Source: Piper betle
Taxonomy: Eukaryota; Streptophyta; Magnoliopsida; Piperales; Piperaceae
DNA length: 64,000 nt
Assembly: GCA_033002965.1 (NCBI GenBank)
Contig: JAURVB010003517.1
Coordinates: 124,001-188,000 of the forward strand
Direction of reading: 5' to 3'
Within the stretch, counting starts at the first letter, position 1. Every line of letters starts with the position of its first letter. The notes under the pieces are model-generated. The model saw only the letters and a list, made by a program, of their open reading frames with translations. It ran no database searches and was not told the DNA's origin. Below, piece by piece: positions 58,601-64,000 of the stretch. Position numbers and translations under genes: made by a program.

Positions 58601-61600
58601 TTTACATTTTTTCATGCTAACGATACGGAGCCTTAAGGGCTTATATGGACAATTCTTTTTCACTATTTTAATAGTCTCATTATTTATTTTTAAAATCATC
58701 ATTATGCTCTATTCATAAGAGTTTTGTAATGATGTGGTCCAAACACAAACACATAGACTTCAAGATTAGTTAGCTGAAGATGAAGATCATAAGATTATCT
58801 TTACAAATATATCATTATCAAACACAATCTTCGGTTGCCCTGATAACCTTAGTGCAAACTAAAATGCCTCGTCGTTTATTTGAAAGTTATTTATCAAAAT
58901 GAAAGATTATAAGTACATCCCTAATATTATATTGGATCTTATCCTTGATTTGGATGTGTTACTAATTAATTCACCGACAAAAACAAACTTTCCCATGTGT
59001 AGAATCATGTTCGATGGTATTTTTTGGTGGCATGATGCATCATTCAATAATCGCCCTCAACATGGTTGATGAATGATGCAACATTTTCCAAGAAGTTAAT
59101 TAGAGATGCATTTACTAACCTTGTGCAACATCTAGGGCAATTCGAAGTCTCTGAGTCCAGCTTAGAATCATTTGATCGCTGTTCATGGCTGAAATGGGGA
59201 AAAGTTGTGACAAAAAAAGTGTGATGTGTTCAATTCTGACCCACTCAATTGGTTGTTTGAGAGTAAGTTGGCTTACCAACCTGATAGTGCATTGCCAAGG
59301 TTTCCATGTGACATATACTCCAATACAAGGGCCATGTTACTACCTTCCACACAATAACCAATTAGACGGACCAAGTTCCTATGATGAACTCTCATCAAGA
59401 TTTCAACCTGCAAGTATGCATTTAGAGAAAAAGAAAAGCATTTATATAATCGAGGGGAAAGAAATAAAAAACGATATTACTAGTAAACAATTTGTTACGG
59501 CAAATATGAATTTTATAAAGCAAAATGAGATTAGGTGTGAAAGTTGTGTACCTCGGTCCTAAATTCATTTGATCCTCGAAGATTGTGGGAGAGAATTTTG
59601 ACGGCTACCTGCTTTCCGTCTCTCATTTGTCCACGATAAACTCTTCCGAATCCGCCTTTTCCAATTTCATGTTTGAAGTTATTTGTAAAGCTTATGATCT
59701 CTTTGTAATCAAATTCTTTATTTTCCATCTTGAGTAATCTAATACCTTGGCCATCATCTGAAGCATTTGCTAAGATAAAGTCATTATTAGCATTTTGCTA
59801 AAATAAGGTCCATCAAAGAGAAAAAGCTATAATATGCTGGGTTTATCCTATATCGATCGTAGGGTATTGGAGACTTGTATATAGGCTAATGGGAAAACCT
59901 TATTCTCTAAACTAGTTTTGGATTATGAGAGGCCCGTGACACCTGTTACAAGTCCTTTATGGGGGCCTGTTGGGCCTAACAGTAGTATTAGAGCTATGTG
60001 GGTTTTAATATTTGGGTACATCGATTGTGAAAGTCTCTTTCATGGGTTGTTTGATGATTTAATAGGAAGTTTGCTAGGTGGATGCGTTTAATGAATAGGA
60101 CATTGTCAGACAACGATGATTTCGAGATCACTCGGGTTTATCTCACATCAGTCGTAAAGGGTGTTTGTAACATGTATATAAGTTAATGGGAAAAGCTTAT
60201 TCCCTGAGCTGAAAAGCACTTAGACCGAGTTAATGTTACATTAGACTGAGTTAATGTTACACATGGAACCGACGTAGATTGTGCCAGTGGGCAATTTTTT
60301 TAAGGACAAAATTTTTTAAAGGGAAGTAAATTGTAAAAAATACCATAAAATAATATATTATTAGGGGTGCTCCTATAAAACTTCAATATCAATTGATCAC
60401 TTTTAGAAAAAATGACCTGACGATGGGAATATTAAAAAAGCATACCAAAATTAACCTATACTGAATTAATCAGCCGTAAGCGGTAACACTTACCATTGAA
60501 TGATCTTCGCTTCCTCCACCAAGCGAATGACATGAGGAGAATTAAAATGGTTGAGATTGAGACAGCAACCACAACTGGAATGATGACTTTTCTTTTTTCT
60601 TGCATGAGTCATTTAAGCAGTTACAAGATTGAGAGCTGCAGAGACTTGGGTTTCCATCAACACTATTAGTATCAGGAAAGGAGCCACAAGTTAGAATAAT
60701 ATATTGCAATGAAGTTGGAATATCTATAGGAACATCCATAATTGCAAAAATTGGAATCAATTTTTGAAGGAGTTCCTAAATCAGATCGAATCAGTCAGGA
60801 ATCAGTTTAGTTAAATTGGTCTAAATTAGTCTTATACAAAAATTTTAATTTAGTCAAAATTGGTAGGTTATTAGTTATATAACATGTCATTTTGATATTA
60901 TGGTATGTATTATCTTTTATGGTATTTTTTCATATTTTTTGATTTTTTTTAATTATTTAGAGTTAGTTATTATTTTTAACTCGAGTCGGATTCGAGTCAA
61001 GTTTTAATTATGAGAATGCGACAACTATTTTTTTTATTTCTCCCTTGTTCTCTCCCACACCCGCCATCGACCTTCCCTTGTCGTTACCGTCGCAGCCGTT
61101 GTGCCCCGCCTCTCCTTGCCAGCCCCGTCCCATCCCTCCCCACCGCCGCTGCCCCGCCCCGCCTCCCCCTGCCTGCCCCCTTGTGCCCACCCAGCCTCCC
61201 CTGTGCCCCCGCCCCGCCCCGCACCGCCAATCCCTTCCCGCGCCGGTCCCGTCACCCTCTCCCCCCGCCCCACCCCGCCTTGCTCCCCCGCCGTCGCCCC
61301 GCCCCGCCACCTCCTTTCACCCCTGCAGATCGTCTCCAGGTCGCCGAGTCGCTGCCAATGCTGCCTCGTCCTCCCCCCACCCCATCTATCATCGCCATCC
61401 GAAATCCACACAAATCGGTCAGAATCGGCTCAAATTGGCCGGTTCACGGACCGATTAGTATGAAAACTGAGTTTTTGAATCAAAAACCCTCCGATCTGAT
61501 TTAAATCGGCCAATTCCGAGTAGAATCGACCGATTTTTGCCACTCACGGAACATCGAAAGTCATGATCTGATCTGATGAAAAGAAATAAATTTAACTAAT

Positions 61601-62817
61601 CTAAATACAATAATTTTTTTAAAATATCATATTAGTCTATCTCCTCATTAGAGTTTATCTTTAAAATTCGAAATTATCTCTATCACAACATATTAGTAAA
61701 GTCTATACATCTCGTGATTATTCATCAACTGTCTAATTAAAAATTAGAGTATATTTATAACATTGGTTGCGCATGGCAACATCTAACCTAAGGTAATCTT
61801 ACTAATAAAATAGAATATTCAAAAGTCACCGTATCATAATAAAAAATAAGAAATTTAACCCGTAAAAATATAACAAAAAAATCAAATCATTATAGTCCAC
61901 ATACCTCAATTGAAGTGATCCATTTCTCATCCTTTCTAGTAGAACTAAAGGAATAAACCCGCTTAGTTGGTTTTCCGAAAGATCACTAGACAAGAATGTA
62001 ATACAATTTTTTGTCAAACCCCAGAAAGTTAATACCTCAGAATTCTAGAAAATTTCATTGACATATAATATTTAGCGAATAATTATATTGTTTCCTTACA
62101 TATACGAGATGTTAGGTATCGTCGAAAGGAAATCTGGAAAGCCACCCGTTAAATTGTTCCCTGATAGATCCCTAACATTAGAAAATAGTTATTAAATAAC
62201 TCATAATGAATTGCATTGTTTTGATCATACTTCATTACGGAGTTATGAAACTATAATAAATATTGTCATATTAAGGAATTTATAATATATGAACCTTGAA
62301 AACAGAAAAAAATCATAAATATAAATATTATGAACTTCTAAATTTATACACATACAGATATGCTAGTGCCGTCAAGTTCACTAATGAAGGAATAATAGCT
62401 CCTTCCAACTGGCCATTGGACAAATTACTGTAACATTAGAAAAACAATTAACTGGATGGTCTCACAATAAATATTTGCAGTAAGACAGATAAACATATGG
62501 ATATATATGGGTAATAATACTCGTCAATTACTAAAATTTATAAATTAGAGTTAATAATATTTCATTTGTGCTGATTGACTTGGGTCCTGCAGATTAGCAC
62601 TCGTAACAAAATTTCTAAGTTCATGTCAGAGTGAAATTGTGCATATGAGATGGCAAAGTAAAGGGAAAGGACAACTTACATGGAAGCGATACGAGGGGAT
62701 TACCATCTTGATAGGTGCAATTTACCCCTTCCCATTTATAAGCTTGTGGGACGCATGGATCACCCATCCAATTTTTCTGGACCTTGTAGTTCCTCTTTAT
62801 ATCCATCATAGCAGCAG
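35122..62817 (-). CDS. LRR receptor-like protein kinase (malectin/LRR-I type), ten exons in window
   Basis: Exons from 5' to 3': 62680-62817, 62356-62427, 62100-62171, 61905-61985, 60494-60662, 59552-59757, 59281-59407, 59120-59188, 57625-57814, 35122-35532. All junctions have GT-AG borders and matching phases once three one-base homopolymer gaps are allowed for. Domains: LRR N-terminal cap with GDPCVP and W-x-GVNC; three LRRs on 72-81-nt exons; a juxtamembrane NPSLC/CNCL segment; one membrane helix ([19 protein letters not shown]) with a basic stop; then the kinase: GKGGFG loop, [15 protein letters not shown] in place of [20 protein letters not shown] and the RPSM end of subdomain XI. Family knowledge: these are plasma-membrane receptor kinases for defence or growth signals. 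The usual N-terminal malectin-like domain and signal peptide are not in the window; they should lie right of 62817. The last intron is 22.1 kb and TE-filled. Gene breaks look like sequence errors, so I consider it probably functional. Confidence 0.9.
37475..40975 (+). mobile_element. LTR of a large gypsy-type element (3.5 kb), plus orientation, inside the kinase intron
   Basis: Starts tgtaaaaggcc and ends ggttggggtgttaca, the TG...CA type ends of this LTR superfamily. It is related in inverted orientation to 30157-33832 over its whole length. No PBS or polypurine tract follows or precedes it, so it is probably a solo LTR. The flanks gtgac and atgag share only three of five bases, so a target-site duplication is not confirmed. 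Transcription from the kinase promoter would read it antisense. Confidence 0.7.
41217..45599 (+). repeat. 5' LTR of the gypsy-type element
   Basis: Starts TGTAAAACACGTGACGCGAG, nearly the same start as the LTR at 18014 on the minus strand, and ends gatttggggtgttaca. A GC-rich block (about 41740-42540) follows an AT-rich U3-like part; its long open frames are Pro/Ser-rich chance frames. Two related sub-blocks (about 43800-44360 and 44400-44940; ctgacaactt / ctgacaactc, tatgaatgtttttct) form an internal tandem duplication of about 0.6 kb. Confidence 0.85.
45600..45618 (+). promoter_or_regulatory. Primer-binding-site-like sequence of the gypsy-type element
   Basis: gtttttggtactagaggcac directly follows the LTR end and resembles the common tRNA-Met-primed TTTGGTATCAGAGC motif with a few changes. 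Confidence 0.55.
45619..47445 (+). pseudogene. Internal remnant of the gypsy-type element
   Basis: About 1.8 kb between the LTRs. No intact protein; no protease, RT or integrase motifs were found. It may contain highly decayed gag (46900-47300 has short gag-like stretches), but I cannot align it with confidence. A duplicated 40-50-bp block (ctaccaccgtctgtatattg, about 46905 and 46949) is seen. Confidence 0.45.
47597..48037 (+). repeat. 5' LTR of the copia element
   Basis: 441 bp, with a TATA-like ctataaataagg near 47813. It carries atgagccataaattaaag, which is replaced or missing in the 3' LTR. Confidence 0.93.
48038..48052 (+). promoter_or_regulatory. Primer-binding site of the copia element
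   Basis: agcggcatcagagcc immediately after the LTR matches the tRNA-Met-type TGGTATCAGAGCC motif with small changes. A one-base gap from the LTR end is common. Confidence 0.8.
48350..48830 (+). repeat. Five-copy leader repeat with the core aatcggccaaaaggaagg
   Basis: The core is repeated near 48354, 48448, 48565, 48673 and 48783 (spacing 94-117 bases), each within a longer unit containing gataattatcaggtttccat, gacaggatttatt and an AT-rich tail. It lies between the primer site and gag, so it is the RNA leader. The core stays nearly unchanged while the rest of each unit drifts. Confidence 0.88.
48957..49568 (+). pseudogene. Copia gag and protease, truncated
   Basis: Begins [20 protein letters not shown] in frame, but the expected ATG is TTG (48957). 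After DNFKDWK the sequence jumps to [20 protein letters not shown], so most of the gag N-terminal half is deleted. Then come [13 protein letters not shown], a zinc knuckle [15 protein letters not shown] (CX2CX4HX4C) and the protease active site [16 protein letters not shown] at 49566 ends the frame where this family reads a Gln codon (CAG to TAG). Confidence 0.9.
49617..50894 (+). pseudogene. Copia integrase region
   Basis: Continues the gag frame after the TAG: GDGKSV, then [14 protein letters not shown] and CIGCIKG (the zinc-binding HHCC domain). The catalytic core has [19 protein letters not shown] and the E of SDRGGEYYG (D, D, E), then [10 protein letters not shown] and [18 protein letters not shown]. 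The frame is lost near 50817, in a T5 run that would need one more T to run on into EDVG and the RT frame. Confidence 0.92.
50831..52348 (+). pseudogene. Copia reverse transcriptase and RNase H, broken at the end
   Basis: An acidic linker, then the classic copia [62 protein letters not shown], and the catalytic [10 protein letters not shown]. RNase H starts at [19 protein letters not shown]. The frame breaks near 52320 in a T5 run, just where family members read AISWKSAKQ. Confidence 0.95.
52360..52713 (+). pseudogene. Copia RNase H C-terminal part
   Basis: Resumes [20 protein letters not shown], then [20 protein letters not shown] and [18 protein letters not shown], ending with TAG. It is the direct continuation of the RT frame across a one-base gap. 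The catalytic E (EFIA) and D (CDNQ) are kept. Confidence 0.93.
53034..53050 (+). promoter_or_regulatory. Polypurine tract of the copia element
   Basis: gtccaagtgggagat immediately before the 3' LTR, the typical plus-strand primer of plant copia elements. Confidence 0.8.
53051..53473 (+). repeat. 3' LTR of the copia element
   Basis: 423 bp, near-identical to 47597-48037 apart from a changed 26-base segment and about four substitutions. Confidence 0.93.
55047..55085. repeat. (AT)n microsatellite
   Basis: About 39 bases of AT repeat inside the 3' gypsy LTR; the 5' LTR has only a short tract at the same place (about 43780-43805). Confidence 0.95.
55607..55646. repeat. (TA)n microsatellite
   Basis: About 40 bases of TA repeat in the 3' gypsy LTR, expanded compared with the short tract at about 44328-44341 in the 5' LTR. 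Confidence 0.95.
56312..57624. other. Remaining intron sequence of the kinase gene
   Basis: AT-rich, no coding family. It contains the sequence that was contiguous with 40976-41211 before the gypsy-type element inserted. Confidence 0.5.
57625..57814 (-). CDS. Kinase gene exon: catalytic and activation segments
   Basis: 190 nt. Encodes [39 protein letters not shown] and [15 protein letters not shown] is intact; the metal-binding DFG reads DLG. The exon ends GA, with donor gtaagt, and needs a G at the start of the next exon. Confidence 0.93.
57815..59119. other. Kinase-gene intron, no other gene
   Basis: AT-rich. The minus-strand open frame 58451-58702 has no recognisable features. Confidence 0.6.
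59120..59188 (-). CDS. Kinase gene exon: kinase helix E
   Basis: 69 nt. Encodes [20 protein letters not shown] and AQ. Using acceptor tttcag at 59189-59194, not the nearer aacag, keeps the reading phase. Confidence 0.9.
59281..59407 (-). CDS. Kinase gene exon: kinase subdomains III-V
   Basis: 127 nt. Encodes [31 protein letters not shown] and ends LS plus one base. The helix C glutamate (VEIL) and the hinge are intact. Confidence 0.92.
59552..59757 (-). CDS. Kinase gene exon: kinase N-lobe
   Basis: 206 nt, entry phase matches the membrane exon. Encodes [28 protein letters not shown] and VAVKILSHN. The glycine loop and the ATP-anchoring lysine (VAVK) are present. Confidence 0.93.
59835..60215 (+). 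mobile_element. Diverged TRIM in a kinase intron, same family as 23822-24467
   Basis: The first LTR-like part, 59835-59981, reads tgctgggtttatcc, cgatcgtagggtattgg, agacttgtatataggctaat, gggaaaaccttatt and ends ggcctaaca. It is followed at once by gtagtattagagct, a worn primer-binding site. A second, truncated LTR-like part starts gggtttatctcacatcagtc at about 60133 and runs to about 60210. Both match the reverse complement of the TRIM LTR at 23822-24467. Confidence 0.75.
60494..60662 (-). CDS. Kinase gene exon: juxtamembrane and transmembrane segment
   Basis: Encodes [23 protein letters not shown], then in the +1 frame [19 protein letters not shown] and a WWRKRR stop-transfer end. The switch falls in the A6 run near 60593; one more A restores a single frame and the exit phase (N then G|AT for Asp). 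Confidence 0.88.
60770..61560 (+). mobile_element. GC-rich insertion in a kinase intron, LTR-like
   Basis: An AT-rich lead with tcgagtcaagttttaattat is followed by a pyrimidine-rich, then almost pure C/G block (about 61040-61330). This matches the layout, and part of the wording, of the gypsy LTRs (41690-41760; reverse of 17520-17610). Past the block are repeated aatcggc and aatcgaccg words. It is probably a fragment of that LTR family or a related non-autonomous element. Long Pro/Arg-rich open frames here on both strands are compositional. Confidence 0.5.
61905..61985 (-). CDS. Kinase gene exon: last leucine-rich repeat
   Basis: 81-nt exon encoding [20 protein letters not shown] and NGSLQL. 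It ends AG, completed to Ser or Arg by the next exon. Confidence 0.88.
62100..62171 (-). CDS. Kinase gene exon: leucine-rich repeat
   Basis: 72-nt exon, phases 2/2, donor gtaagg. Encodes [20 protein letters not shown] and ISY. Confidence 0.9.
62356..62427 (-). CDS. Kinase gene exon: leucine-rich repeat
   Basis: 72-nt exon with phases 2/2, typical of plant LRR exons. Encodes [20 protein letters not shown] and LAYL; the last Leu codon is split across the intron. Confidence 0.9.
62680..62817 (-). CDS. Kinase gene exon: LRR N-terminal cap
   Basis: Acceptor tttatag and donor gtaagt. Encodes [20 protein letters not shown], then CVP and WEGVNC. The run of four C near 62697 is one short: with five C the exon would end NPPRIASI as in the family and join the next exon in phase (NLSNG). 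As written, the phase is off by one. Confidence 0.85.
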
Positions 62818-64000
62818 CTATAAATTGCATCCATGCAATAGATAGTAATGACATTTTAATACATGCAAACACGTCCATTATTACATCGGATATATGTTAC
62901 AACATGATCTTGATTTAAAACTTATTGTTTTTTCCAACTCTTATTTGATAATACATGTAAAGTTCACTGATTGTCATTTTACTTTTCAACCGAAAAGTAT
63001 TTATTTAACCACACTCATGTACGCCTTATTTAGAACATCGTTTACAAACACGAAGACCTAAGTCAAATCGCCCACTTTAATTTAATAAAAGTATTTCAAT
63101 TAAAACCTTCTTAAAGCACTGCAAACCTGAAAATTTTAGGGGACGGTCTATTAATTAGAAGGAAGTGATCAATTGGTTTGGTTGGAAAAGTCTTCCTAAG
63201 TACCAAATAGCTCGTTACGGTAACAGGGCTACAAGGTTGGACGAACACTTTTGATCTTTTGAACAAGATACCTAAATACAGCTTGTGAATGTGAATAAAA
63301 AATTAACATATTTCACCAAACCCATCAAATTCAATGGTGTTGATTTTTGAGCCTATCAATTGTCAATTAATAAAAAACTTGGAAATAATTAATCAGATCC
63401 GATATTCAGTTGTCAGACATATATAGCTCTAATACCAAGTAACACGTTGACATCACAGTACATAAAAATGAATTAAAATTTTAATGGATGCTAATATAAC
63501 GTCGGGTTTTAATGCGGGTATTCATCCGCCAGAAGCAGATGCACCTGTGCACGCCGGTTTCCCATGAGCCATGGGGGACTGGTGACGGACACAAGTTTTG
63601 CTCCTTGAAGCCTTCTTGAGTGCATAGTCAAGCAACATATTTGCAATGGAAAAATTTTAGTTTTTATTTGTACTGACTTGGCTCACAGCTGCGCCCACAG
63701 ACGCTTGGGATTTATTTTAGGTTTGGAAGTGGATTACTTTACTTTAAAAAGACGAAATCTTTTAAGAAGTCTAAAATAATTAAGTGTGTACAAGAGGGCA
63801 ACATGGAGCACAGGTTAAAATTTTTTCTATACAGTAGGAGGAGAAATACGCACTTAGGTTTTTAGTCATATCCAAGTTAGCCGCGGCCCAACAGGCTTTC
63901 CGAGTATTCCCGTATTCCCACTTAAAATTACCAAATTAGCAAAATTTTGATATCTAATTATAGGGTATATTTTGTTGGCATGAAACTAATATAATTGACA
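62818..64000. other. Upstream intron or 5' region of the kinase gene, no exon recognised
   Basis: The malectin-like exons expected 5' of the LRR cap are not visible on the minus strand here, so they lie further right or are lost. The patch 63520-63600 (gcacctgtgcacgcc, catgagccatggggg) is more GC-rich but has no coding match. Confidence 0.45.

Noticed and set aside
59185..59562. Plus-strand open frame of 125 codons
   Set aside because: Antisense shadow of two kinase exons and their intron.
61008..61504. Long Pro-rich and Gly/Arg-rich open frames
   Set aside because: Same compositional artefact, inside an intron of the kinase gene and in an LTR-like GC block.

Overview
This is nuclear DNA from a flowering plant. 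Introns have plant-type splice sites, the repeats are plant Ty3/gypsy and Ty1/copia LTR retrotransposons, TRIMs and hAT transposons, and there is a malectin/LRR-type receptor kinase gene. The GC-rich first exon of the EF-hand gene (2333-2654), sitting in AT-rich surroundings, hints at a monocot; that is inference and I cannot name a species. No bacterial operon, CRISPR array, rRNA or tRNA was recognised.

Only two host genes are supported. The first (+, 2333-5774) is an EF-hand protein gene with a site II/telo-box promoter, five proposed exons and a well-preserved 3' half; its 5' exons contain frame breaks. The second (-, 35122-62817 and probably further right) is an LRR receptor-like kinase gene. 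Ten exons can be chained with consistent splice phases: LRR N-cap, three LRR exons, a transmembrane exon and a split kinase domain. Its last intron is about 22.1 kb (35533-57624) and is filled with retrotransposons.

Most of the rest is transposable elements. Left to right: a decayed gypsy gag-pol (-, 1-1785); hAT-like non-autonomous elements (about 7943-8695 and 10449-11169) around a GC-rich island with several hairpins (8757-9405); a short two-LTR element (about 11307-12825); copia gag debris (about 13200-13911); minus-strand gypsy LTR pieces (about 14060-14620 and 15307-18014); a complete TRIM with target-site duplication (23822-24467); a 4.7-kb hAT element with a broken transposase and an exact 8-bp duplication (25146-29863); a solo LTR (-, 30157-33832). 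Inside the kinase intron lie an inverted relative of that LTR (+, 37475-40975) and a gypsy-type element with 4.4-kb LTRs (41217-56306, exact 5-bp duplication). A young 5.9-kb copia element (47597-53473) has jumped into that element's 3' LTR.

The most telling pattern is that the frame breaks in the otherwise intact kinase gene (three) and in the young copia element (two) are each one base short in a mononucleotide run. This looks more like residual long-read assembly error than biological decay, so the kinase gene is probably functional. I found no clearly new multi-gene system. The most unusual items are the TE-loaded kinase intron with an inverted LTR pair around the last coding exon, the TRIM with a second primer-binding-site-like motif inside each LTR, the five-copy leader repeat of the copia element, and the hairpin-rich GC island.
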